Of a DNA stretch of 12,471 nt, positions 5,994 to 12,289 are shown in pieces; position 1 is the stretch's first letter, and every line of letters starts with the position of its first letter. The stretch covers positions 1-12,471 of the forward strand of contig QWPO01000012.1 of assembly GCA_003669255.1 (NCBI GenBank), in the 5' to 3' direction. The notes below the pieces were generated by a model. That model was not told where the DNA came from and searched no databases. It saw only the letters and a program-made list of their open reading frames with translations. Both the position numbers and the translations under genes were made by a program. Source of the stretch: Planctomycetota bacterium. GTDB taxonomy: Bacteria; Planctomycetota; Planctomycetia; Pirellulales; UBA1268.

Positions 5994-7076
5994 ATGACCG
6001 CTGAACCCGCATCCCTCGACGTCGTCGCTCCCCCAGCCGTGCAGCAGCGGCACGTGCTCGATCCTGCCTCCGGGCTCGCGGTCTGGCTGGGTCAGCGAGG
6101 CCAGCCCGCCTGGCGGGCCGCGGCGATCCGCCGGTGGCTGCACGGCCGTCGGGCGGCGTCGTTCGCCGACATGACCGATCTGCCGCGCGATCTGCGGGCT
6201 GACCTCGATGCCGACTTCCGGATCTGGACGACGACCATCGCTGTGCACCAGCGGGCTGACGACGGCACGGAGAAACTCCTCCTCCAGCTCGCCGATGGCC
6301 AGCGGATTGAGTGTGTGCTGCTCCGCGACGGCGACCGCCGCACCGTCTGCATCAGCTCGCAGGTGGGCTGCGCGATGGGTTGCGTCTTCTGCGCCAGTGG
6401 GATCGACGGCGTGATCCGAAACCTGACGACCGGCGAGATCGTCGAGCAGCTGCTGCGGCTCGCGGCGCTGCTGCCGGCCGACGAGCGGCTCAGCCACATC
6501 GTGGTGATGGGGATGGGCGAGCCGCTGGCGAACCTCGATCGGCTCTTGCCGGCGCTGGCCGAGGCTCAGGATCCGCAGGGCCTCGGCATCTCGCAGCGGC
6601 GGATCACCGTCTCGACGGTCGGCCTGCCGCCGGGCATCGATCGGCTGGCGGCGGCGAATCCTGGCTATCACCTCGCCGTCAGCCTGCATGCGGCCGACGA
6701 CGACCTGCGAACGCGGCTCGTGCCGGTCAACAAGGCGATTGGCCTGGCCGACGTGATGTCCGCCGCCGACCGCTACTGGGAGACCTCGGGCCGGCGGCTG
6801 ACGTTCGAGTATGTGCTTCTCGGTGGCGTGAACGATTCGCCGGATCATGCGGCCGACCTTGCCCGGCTGATGGGCCATCGGGCGGCGCTCGTCAACGTGA
6901 TTCCCTACAACACCGTGGCGGGCATGCCCTGGAAGGAGCCGACGCAGCACGCCCGGGAGCGGTTTCTCGATGTGCTCCGCGATGCCGGCATCAACGTGCA
7001 GGTCCGCCGCCGCAAAGGCGCCCGCATTGACGCCGCCTGCGGCCAGCTCCGCCGCGCCGCGGCGCAGGCGACCTGA
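5994..7076 (+). CDS. rlmN: Dual-specificity RNA (C2) adenine methyltransferase RlmN
   Basis: A radical SAM enzyme that methylates C2 of A2503 in 23S rRNA and of A37 in some tRNAs, improving decoding accuracy. It has 360 residues, normal for the family. The N-terminal accessory domain (about 25-100) includes GQPAWRAAAIRRWLH. The iron-sulfur cluster cysteines are C126, C130 and C133 in CAMGCVFC (CX3CX2C spacing), after TVCISSQVG. GMGEPLANLD (173-182) is the SAM-contact region, STVGLPPGI is at 207-215, and LAVSLHAADDDLRTRLVPVNK follows (228-248). C349 in DAACGQLR is the expected catalytic cysteine that forms the methylene-transfer intermediate. The Cfr paralogue, which methylates C8 and gives antibiotic resistance, is less likely given the full RlmN-type C-terminus and housekeeping context. 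No Shine-Dalgarno precedes the ATG. Confidence 0.95.
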   Translation: MTAEPASLDVVAPPAVQQRHVLDPASGLAVWLGQRGQPAWRAAAIRRWLHGRRAASFADMTDLPRDLRADLDADFRIWTTTIAVHQRADDGTEKLLLQLADGQRIECVLLRDGDRRTVCISSQVGCAMGCVFCASGIDGVIRNLTTGEIVEQLLRLAALLPADERLSHIVVMGMGEPLANLDRLLPALAEAQDPQGLGISQRRITVSTVGLPPGIDRLAAANPGYHLAVSLHAADDDLRTRLVPVNKAIGLADVMSAADRYWETSGRRLTFEYVLLGGVNDSPDHAADLARLMGHRAALVNVIPYNTVAGMPWKEPTQHARERFLDVLRDAGINVQVRRRKGARIDAACGQLRRAAAQAT

Positions 7077-7218
7077 CGCGCGCGGCACGAGCGAGAGCCG
7101 GCTTCGGGACGGTGCGATTCGGCTCGCCAACGGCAGGATAGCCGACGCTCGCCGACCTCGCCCCGATTCCTGCGCCTGCCCTTTCCTTCATGCGTCGGAT
7201 TGTTTGCGTCCAGAGAAC

Positions 7219-7320
7219 GTGAGCCGGGGGTCGGGGGAAGTCGAGGCGACTCGGGATATCCTTCCCGTCGGAAGCCGAGGCTTTCGCCGACCCCCGGCGG
7301 CTTCTGCTCGCGAAGCTCAC
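7219..7320 (+). ncRNA. Candidate structured RNA or palindromic element with nested three-way junctions
   Basis: This 102-base stretch, in the 252-bp gap between convergent rlmN and a small membrane gene, folds on paper into abutting helices. P1 is a perfect 12-bp helix, GCCGGGGGTCGG at 7223-7234 with 7287-7298. Its loop holds P2 (GGGAAG 7235-7240 with CTTCCC 7261-7266), topped by CGAG-GCGA-CTCG (7242-7253) with a 6-nt GATATC bulge, and P3 (7269-7275 with 7280-7286, loop CGAG). Outside P1, P4 pairs GCTTC 7300-7304 with GAAGC 7312-7316, and P0 closes everything (GTGA 7219-7222 with TCAC 7317-7320). P3 needs one G-U pair, valid only in plus-strand RNA, and the GCGA loop is GNRA only on that strand. 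There is no T-run. Whether it is transcribed, or is a dispersed palindromic repeat, is not known. The rest of the gap (7077-7218) shows nothing convincing. Confidence 0.45.
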
Positions 7321-7328
7321 CGCGGGCC

Positions 7329-7547
7329 TTATGCCAGCCAGCTCACGAGCCAGACGGCGACCAGCACGCCGCCGAGGATGCCGCCCAGCCAGCCGACCCA
7401 CTCAAGCGTCGCCCGCTTGATGGCAGCGGAGTCTTCGTGGTGCGTGACGGCGAACACGACCGCCGCCGCAAGCACGAGCGGCAGCCCGTAGACGACGCCC
7501 GGAATGCTGTCGAAGACGGTGGCGACGAACGGTGCGAAGGGCATCAT
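7329..7547 (-). CDS. Small two-span membrane protein, unknown function
   Basis: A 72-residue hydrophobic protein. The start ATG at 7547 overlaps the stop of the upstream membrane-protein gene as ATGA, which fixes it against the methionine one codon later. Two membrane spans are visible, about 17-35 (GVVYGLPLVLAAAVVFAV) and 51-71 (VGWLGGILGGVLVAVWLVSW), joined by a short charged loop HHEDSAAIKRATLEW. Both ends probably face the same side. I recognise no family. The coupling to the 228-residue membrane protein suggests they act together or are made in fixed proportion. The longer open frame upstream to 7757 is Arg/Ala-rich antisense of the neighbour and is not used. Confidence 0.75.
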   Translation of the reverse strand: MMPFAPFVATVFDSIPGVVYGLPLVLAAAVVFAVTHHEDSAAIKRATLEWVGWLGGILGGVLVAVWLVSWLA

Positions 7548-8230
7548 GGCTGCTTGTCCTTCTCGTCGCGCGGCGTCGGGTGCATCGGGCCCGACCAGGC
7601 GTCGTAGATCACCAGCACGTTGAGCATCCCGGCGAGCATCGTGTAGAGCGTGCCGATCTCGAAGAACCGGCCCAATCGCTTGTGCCAGATCGAGACCTGG
7701 TCGGCCGGCCTGCGGTCGAGCATGCCCGGCGGCGGGGGCGGACGGAACTGCTGCCACGGAGGCAAGGGACGAAAGTCGTCGGCGTCGATGTCAGGGTCGG
7801 TCTTCACGAGTGCCGCGGCGTAGGCCTGCGACACCGGCTGGCCGCGGGAGAGGGGCGGAGCCATGAACGTGCTCAAGAACGCCGGCTGCTTTGCCGGCCC
7901 CTCGAGTCGCCACGACTGGATCATCGCCGGGATCGCGGCTGCTCCGATGCCAGCCTGGCAGATGAAGGCCCACCGCTTGTCGCCCGGCTTCCATGAGGCA
8001 TAGACCACCCGGCCGTCACCGAGCCACAGGCCGGCGAGGAACATCGGCACGAGCGCCGTCATGATGAGGAGGCCCTTGAATCGCCGCCCCTGGACAATCT
8101 GGCCGAGACCGGGCACAAGCCACGAGAGGAACGCGGCGAGGGCCGGGCTCTTCAGGTCGATCGTCGAGCCGTCGTCAGGCGAGATCGCGACCACGCGTCC
8201 AGACGCGGCTGGTTCCTGCTTTCCCAACAC
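7544..8230 (-). CDS. Multi-pass membrane protein, resembling planctomycete DUF6677
   Basis: A 228-residue protein from the GTG at 8230. AGGAG sits 4 bases before this GTG and 7 bases before a TTG one codon on, so either could be the start. Hydrophobic segments lie at about 28-46 (SPALAAFLSWLVPGLGQIV), 53-70, 88-105 and 190-210. The phrase LSWLVPGLGQIVQGRRFKG resembles the first helix and turn of TM2/DUF6677-type small membrane proteins with a PGLGQ-x-x-QGR-x-KG motif; that assignment is from memory. A Pro-rich linker (PPWQQFRPPPPPG, 157-169) precedes the last span. It lies 67 bp downstream of an ExeA-like ATPase and overlaps a 72-residue membrane protein by ATGA. The function is unknown; a membrane platform linked to the ATPase is possible but unproven. 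Confidence 0.8.
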   Translation of the reverse strand: MLGKQEPAASGRVVAISPDDGSTIDLKSPALAAFLSWLVPGLGQIVQGRRFKGLLIMTALVPMFLAGLWLGDGRVVYASWKPGDKRWAFICQAGIGAAAIPAMIQSWRLEGPAKQPAFLSTFMAPPLSRGQPVSQAYAAALVKTDPDIDADDFRPLPPWQQFRPPPPPGMLDRRPADQVSIWHKRLGRFFEIGTLYTMLAGMLNVLVIYDAWSGPMHPTPRDEKDKQP

Positions 8231-8270
8231 TCGGCTCCTACCTTCTGCGGCGGACGACACGCGAGCCACG

Positions 8271-8300
8271 AGTGTAGGCAAAACCGTGCGGGGAGCGTCA
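8271..8300 (-). promoter_or_regulatory. Possible promoter for the membrane-protein pair
   Basis: On the minus strand, TACACT (8276-8271) matches the -10 consensus at 4 of 6 bases, including the most conserved T, A and final T. It lies about 40 bases before the GTG start, giving a short leader that includes the AGGAG. TGACGC at 8300-8295 is an imperfect -35 with an 18-bp spacer. It overlaps the stop codon of the ATPase gene. Low-confidence prediction by eye. Confidence 0.25.
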
Positions 8301-9179
8301 GCCCCAGAGTTGCCGCACGGCCCTGACCGCAGACGGCGCGGCCGGTGCGGCCTCGCGACCCACAGCCGCGTGTGGCGACTCGTCGCCGGGAACCAGCTCC
8401 CGCCAGGCGCGTTCCACGGTCGCCGCCTCGACACGTTCCTGACCCTCGCCAGCGGCTGCGACGGCCGCCAAGCGGGCGAGGTGACTCGCCGTGCGCGGAA
8501 CGCCCGACGCGAACCTCGCGAGCGTCTCGACGGCCGCCTGGGAAAAGCAGTCGTGGTCCGCTCCAACTCGGTTGAGAGCGGAGATCATGTGCGCTGCCAC
8601 GTCGTCAATGGTCCACGGTGGCAGGTCGATCCTCACGGCGGAGCGGTGCCGGATCGCGTCGGGTATGGAGGCGATCCCTGCCGGAGTGGTCGTGGCGATC
8701 ACGCAGGTCGAGGCAAACCGTGGCTCGCCGGCTGCGACGAGTCGGGCGACGCCGTCGACCGCATCGGCCGGAGCGTGGTCGAGGTCGTCGAAGACGAGGA
8801 CGGTCGGCCGCTCCATGAGCGTGTTCTCGCGGAGCCGGTTTTCGAGTTTGAGCCACGGCCGGATGACTTCACCACGGCTGGCCGGATCGAGTGGTAGCCG
8901 GGCAAGCAGGAGGTCGAGCCACTCGCCTTCGGGAAGGCCGCGGAGCGAAAGCACGGCTGTCTCCGCGCCGAGCCCGCCGAGCCGCCGGGCAGCGGCGGCA
9001 GCGAGATGGCTCTTTCCCATGCCGGGATCGGCCACGACCAGCCCGCACCGCTGCCGCTTGTCCAGAAGCCACTCGATCCGGGCGAGCGCCTCCTCGTGGG
9101 AAGGCGCGGTGTGGAACGCGGCGGGGTCGAGCCCACCGTCGAAAGCCGCAGCCGCCAGAACAAGTCGATCGCGTACCAT
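8298..9179 (-). CDS. ExeA/GspA-like AAA ATPase
   Basis: A 293-residue P-loop ATPase. The start is the ATG at 9179, where protein-like sequence begins; the frame upstream to 9506 is an Arg/Pro-rich shadow of rsmE. An N-terminal APSHEEALARIEWLLDKRQ (25-43) matches the region before the P-loop in ExeA/MshM-type proteins. Walker A is ADPGMGKS (50-57), Walker B is TVLVFDDLD (126-134), a sensor-1-like IATTT lies at 161-165, and IRHRSAVRIDLPPWTIDDVAAHM (176-198) matches the ExeA segment after sensor 1, followed by a helical lid with GVPRTASHLARLA (226-238). In other bacteria such ATPases support type II secretion, pilus assembly or transposition target choice. No peptidoglycan-binding tail is present. 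Downstream are two membrane proteins on the same strand. The role here is unknown; the family call is fairly firm. Confidence 0.85.
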   Translation of the reverse strand: MVRDRLVLAAAAFDGGLDPAAFHTAPSHEEALARIEWLLDKRQRCGLVVADPGMGKSHLAAAAARRLGGLGAETAVLSLRGLPEGEWLDLLLARLPLDPASRGEVIRPWLKLENRLRENTLMERPTVLVFDDLDHAPADAVDGVARLVAAGEPRFASTCVIATTTPAGIASIPDAIRHRSAVRIDLPPWTIDDVAAHMISALNRVGADHDCFSQAAVETLARFASGVPRTASHLARLAAVAAAGEGQERVEAATVERAWRELVPGDESPHAAVGREAAPAAPSAVRAVRQLWG

Positions 9180-9185
9180 GGCCGA

Positions 9186-9214
9186 AGTGTAGCGGTGGCT
9201 TCGCGACGGGTCAG
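9186..9214 (-). promoter_or_regulatory. Possible promoter of the AAA ATPase, leaderless start
   Basis: On the minus strand, CTGACC (9214-9209) and TACACT (9191-9186) are separated by 17 bp, and each matches its consensus at 4 of 6 bases. Initiation 7 bases after the -10 would fall at about 9179, the A of the ATG, so the mRNA could be leaderless. There is no Shine-Dalgarno before this ATG, which fits. The other genes here show no such pairing of boxes and start, but this is a by-eye prediction. Confidence 0.3.
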
Positions 9215-9274
9215 GAGAGACTTCGCCGCGTTTTTTGACGTTGCAGACCGTCGTGAAGTGAGACGGACGATTCC

Positions 9275-9967
9275 ATGGGCGAGCGATTCTTTCTATCGAT
9301 GCCGCCCCGCGACGGCCGGGCGGTGCTCGCGGGCGACGAGGCCCGGCACCTTGCCCGGGTGATGCGGTGCACGGTCGGCGATGAGGTTGTGGTCTTCGAC
9401 GGGAGCGGCACGTCGTGGCGGGCGCGGGTGGCGTCGATCGGCCGCGACGAGGTCGGCCTCGATCTCGGCGAGGCCATGACCGCCCCGCGGCCGACGGGCG
9501 TGCCACTCACGCTCGCCGTGGCCCTGCCCAAGGGCGAACGGCAGAAGTGGCTCGTCGAGAAACTCACGGAACTCGGCGTCGAGCGGCTGGTGCCGCTGGC
9601 CACGACCCGCGGCGTCGCCGAGGCGACTCCCGCCGCCGTCGAGCGACTCTCGCGCGGCGTGATCGAGGCCTGCAAGCAGTGCGGCCGCGATGCACTCATG
9701 CAGATTGGCGGGCCGAAGAGTGTCGCCGAGGTCGTTGGCGACTCTGGGAGCGGCACGGTGCTGCTCGTGGCCGACCGCGACGGCGCTCCGCTCCAGGAAA
9801 TCGCCACGGCGGGCAATCTGGTCGTGGCCCTCGTCGGACCCGAAGGCGGCTTCACTACGGAGGAACTCGCGACGATCGAGGCTGCGGGGGGGCGACGGGT
9901 GTCGCTCGGCCCGCACGTGCTCCGCGTCGAGACCGCGGCGATCGCGCTGGCGGCCAGGCTCGCGTGA
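9275..9967 (+). CDS. rsmE: 16S rRNA (uracil(1498)-N3)-methyltransferase
   Basis: Methylates N3 of U1498 in the 30S decoding region, using SAM; a cytoplasmic SPOUT enzyme with a trefoil knot. It has 230 residues, close to the usual 240-250. The N-terminal PUA-like domain (1-70) begins MGERFFL and includes EARHLARVMRCTVGDEVVVFDG (22-43). The SPOUT domain begins ALPKGERQKWLVEKLTELGV (83-102); EACKQCGR (131-138) is a family signature, and the SAM-binding knot consists of LVGPEGGFTTEEL (186-198) and SLGPHVLRVETAAIAL (210-225). The gene is divergent from the AAA ATPase across 95 bp. TTGACG at 9235-9240 could be a -35, but no good -10 follows. Its stop lies 19 bp from the stop of the convergent secreted-protein gene. 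Confidence 0.95.
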   Translation: MGERFFLSMPPRDGRAVLAGDEARHLARVMRCTVGDEVVVFDGSGTSWRARVASIGRDEVGLDLGEAMTAPRPTGVPLTLAVALPKGERQKWLVEKLTELGVERLVPLATTRGVAEATPAAVERLSRGVIEACKQCGRDALMQIGGPKSVAEVVGDSGSGTVLLVADRDGAPLQEIATAGNLVVALVGPEGGFTTEELATIEAAGGRRVSLGPHVLRVETAAIALAARLA

Positions 9968-9986
9968 GGACGGCGGTTGGAGTCGA

Positions 9987-11471
9987 TCAGGACCGGCGCC
10001 TGAGACCCCAGGCGATGATCGCCCCGGTGGCGACGAAGAGGCCGGTGGACGGCTCCGGGACGGCGGCAACGCCTCCGACCGATGAAGAGGCCGCTGTCGG
10101 CGGGTTGTAGGAACCGGCGTCGAATAGATTCGTGGCGAAGAAATCGGCCGCGTCGAGGATGTCCACGACGCCGTCGTAGCTGAAGTCACCCTCGAGCCAC
10201 GTCGCGGGTAGGCCCGTGTCGAACTTGCCGAACGACAGAAAGTTGGCCGCGTCGAGGATATCCACGCTCCAGTCGAGGTTCGTGTCGCCCGGCGCCGCGA
10301 AGGCGAACGCCACCGAACCGTCGCCGTTGTCGAGCCAGCCGACTGCCCGCGGGACGCTCGCTGCCACGTCGGCTGCCGCGACACTCGAGGTGATCCCACT
10401 CGCGCCATTCCACGAGCCGTCACCGAAGCCGGCGCGGATCGCGGCCACCGTGTCGGTAGCCGAGAGGCCTCCTGTGACGGTGATCATGCCGCTGCCGACG
10501 TCGATCAGCCCACCGGCATTCGCCGCCAAGCCGCCGACGGTCGTCTGCAGGAAGGGCGTGACCGCAAGGGTGCCGCCGGCGAGCGGCACGATCGTGCTTG
10601 CGGCAAGCGCCGACGGATGAGCCAGCCGCAGCGTGCCCTGCTGGATCGTCGTCGAGCCGGTCAGGGTGTTGGCCTGATCGACGAGGAGCGTGCCGGCTCC
10701 CGCTTTTACGACTGGTGTTGCGCCTGAGAGGAGCGGATACCCGGCCTGGGTTTGCGTCTGCGTGCCACTCGAGACCGTGATCGTGATCACGGGGTCGGGC
10801 AGGGCCGCCAGCCGCGTGACACCATCCTGATACTGCTGCTCGTCTTCGATGCCCCAGTTGAGCACGATCAGAAATGGGGCGCTTGGGGCGGTGGCGTTCC
10901 CAGGATAGCTTGGCCCGGTCGCCGTGGCCTCGGCCCAGAGGCCGTAGAGGCCTGGGGCATCGGGGTGCGTGAGTTCGTAGGCGGTGAAGTGGTGATGCTC
11001 GCCCGGGCGACCAACGAACGTATCGAGGAACAGCGGGCTCGTACCGCCGATTCCGGCCGCCGCGATCGTCGCCGTCGCCGCAGCACGATTGATCACGCTG
11101 ATCGTGCCCGACGCGACGGGGAGCGGGTCGAACGGGCTCGTGGTGGGGTTCCAGTAGGTGAGTGGCGACGTGAAATGCAGGCTTACGGCCGTGTTTGCCG
11201 GCAGCGCGTCGGCCCGGCTGAAGCCGGGATAAATCGTCGAGATCGGGAACCCGAAGCCGGGCGTGGCGAGGTTCTCATCGACGTTGAAGACATCGTAGAC
11301 GACGGGATTCACGGTGAGCTGATTGGTGGCCGCCGTGTAGTTGATGACGAACGGATCGCCGTGGCCGCACGCCCGGTGAGCGAGGAGAGGCACGAGGCCG
11401 GCGGCCAGGCAAGCCATGAGGATCGTGCGGTGAAGGACGTGCGGAGCCGATGAGGTGGCGGGGATAGCCAT
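9987..11471 (-). CDS. Secreted PATR-repeat, dockerin-like, PEP-CTERM protein
   Basis: A 494-residue exported protein. Residues 12-36 look like a signal peptide after a longish polar start, with likely cleavage near CGHG. The middle (37-225) is an uncharacterised beta-rich domain with GRPGEHHHFTAYELTHPDAPG at 154-174, a possible metal-binding His cluster. A passenger-associated transport repeat follows (GAGTLLVDQANTLTGST, 258-274, then TIQQGTLRL), and then a Gly/Ala-rich beta region. Two dockerin-type calcium loops are at 395-407 (GDTNLDWSVDILD) and 428-440 (GDFSYDGVVDILD). The PEP-CTERM tail is VPEPS (471-475), a hydrophobic span and RRRS at the end, which an exosortase elsewhere in the genome would recognise for surface sorting. 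The order PATR, dockerin-like, PEP-CTERM is, from memory, common in Pirellulaceae exported proteins. The ligand or role is unknown. A prepilin-like gene lies 47 bp upstream. Confidence 0.88.
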   Translation of the reverse strand: MAIPATSSAPHVLHRTILMACLAAGLVPLLAHRACGHGDPFVINYTAATNQLTVNPVVYDVFNVDENLATPGFGFPISTIYPGFSRADALPANTAVSLHFTSPLTYWNPTTSPFDPLPVASGTISVINRAAATATIAAAGIGGTSPLFLDTFVGRPGEHHHFTAYELTHPDAPGLYGLWAEATATGPSYPGNATAPSAPFLIVLNWGIEDEQQYQDGVTRLAALPDPVITITVSSGTQTQTQAGYPLLSGATPVVKAGAGTLLVDQANTLTGSTTIQQGTLRLAHPSALAASTIVPLAGGTLAVTPFLQTTVGGLAANAGGLIDVGSGMITVTGGLSATDTVAAIRAGFGDGSWNGASGITSSVAAADVAASVPRAVGWLDNGDGSVAFAFAAPGDTNLDWSVDILDAANFLSFGKFDTGLPATWLEGDFSYDGVVDILDAADFFATNLFDAGSYNPPTAASSSVGGVAAVPEPSTGLFVATGAIIAWGLRRRS

Positions 11472-11518
11472 GGGGGAACTCGTGTGAGGTGGCGGTGGCG
11501 TGTCGTGCGTGAGGCGAC

Positions 11519-12289
11519 TCAGCGGCGGTCGCGGGGCATGGCGTCGGGCATGGCAAACGTGGGCTGATCGGGAGTGGCGACAGCGGCGGCGACCCAGTCG
11601 GCGATGGAGGCTGCAGAAATCGTCTCCACGTGGCCGTCGACGAAGAGATAGTTGGCCTGGCCGACGTGCAGCCGGTCGGTCCGGGCCGTGCCGCCACTCG
11701 CAGCGGGTATGGCACAGTCGCCGAAGTTGGCCTCGCCTTGCGACGCATACCAGATCCAGCCCGGATAGCGTTTTTCCTGGGCGATGTTGCCGGTGGAGAA
11801 CCAGTCGTTGGGATGGGCGTGGTCGTTGGCGGCCTTCGGCGCCATCCGCGGCGAGATCTCGAACGTGACGAGCGTCCGCGACGAGGCGGTGAGCTTCGAC
11901 ATCCGGTCGACGGCATTTGGAATCGCCATCGAGACGAAAGAGTTGAGCAGGTAGCTCGTCGCGAGCGTCGCCCGCCGCTCCTCGGCGCGGCTGTCAGAGG
12001 GGCAGATGCGGATCGCGTCGCAGCTCTCGATCCACGGCGCCATGGTGAAGATCCAGGACTGCGAGCGGCCCTGGGCGTCCTTCTCGTGGTCGGTCCGGGG
12101 AAACCTGCCGCGGTGGGCCTCGGTGTGGCCAAGCCAGCCGAGGCCCACCTGTCGCAGGTTGCTCGCGCACTGCGTCCGTCGGCCAGCCTCACGAGAAGAC
12201 TGCACCGCCGGCAGCAGGAGCCCCACGAGCGTCGCGATGATCGCGATCACGACGAGGAGCTCGACGAGCGTGAAACCACGAGTCTTCAT
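11519..12289 (-). CDS. DUF1559 prepilin-like protein (type IV pilin N-terminus)
   Basis: A 256-residue protein of the planctomycete DUF1559 class, with a pseudopilin signal. The start ATG at 12289 overlaps the TGA of the upstream gene (ATGA), which favours it over methionines 3 and 12 codons upstream. MKTRG|FTLVELLVVIAII gives a prepilin peptidase site after G5, a conserved Glu at mature position 5 (E10), and one hydrophobic helix (6-28). SSREAGRRTQCASNLRQVGL (31-50) is the standard DUF1559 continuation. CPSD is at 96-99, and the C-terminal H-x-x-x-x-x-x-x-x-x-x-DG motif is present as H208 to VDGH (217-220). It is shorter than many members (about 300-350). Such proteins are numerous in planctomycetes and are thought to be exported by type II/IV pilus-like machinery; their function is not established. 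It lies between two PEP-CTERM genes. Confidence 0.92.
   Translation of the reverse strand: MKTRGFTLVELLVVIAIIATLVGLLLPAVQSSREAGRRTQCASNLRQVGLGWLGHTEAHRGRFPRTDHEKDAQGRSQSWIFTMAPWIESCDAIRICPSDSRAEERRATLATSYLLNSFVSMAIPNAVDRMSKLTASSRTLVTFEISPRMAPKAANDHAHPNDWFSTGNIAQEKRYPGWIWYASQGEANFGDCAIPAASGGTARTDRLHVGQANYLFVDGHVETISAASIADWVAAAVATPDQPTFAMPDAMPRDRR

Noticed and set aside
7223..7298. Intrinsic terminator for rlmN or the facing gene
   Set aside because: The 12-bp helix has a 52-nt structured loop and no T-run on either side, so it does not fit an ordinary terminator; kept as a structured element instead.
7077..7328. Short plus-strand open frames after rlmN
   Set aside because: They have no ribosome site and Arg/Pro/Gly-rich composition, and they run through the inverted-repeat element; no coding evidence.
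8231..8566. Upstream extension of the DUF6677-like frame
   Set aside because: It overlaps the ATPase coding region on the same strand in another frame and is Arg-rich; an AGGAG before the GTG at 8230 supports the shorter form.
9235..9240. TTGACG as the -35 of an rsmE promoter
   Set aside because: A good -35 match (5 of 6), but nothing resembling a -10 lies 16-18 bp downstream, so no promoter is called.
9180..9506. Upstream extension of the AAA ATPase frame
   Set aside because: It runs antisense through rsmE, is rich in Arg and Pro, and lacks family sequence; protein-like composition begins at the ATG at 9179.
10752..11453. Plus-strand frame opposite the PEP-CTERM protein
   Set aside because: Its translation is Arg/Gly/Glu-rich antisense of a gene with clear signal peptide, dockerin-like and PEP-CTERM motifs; a shadow.
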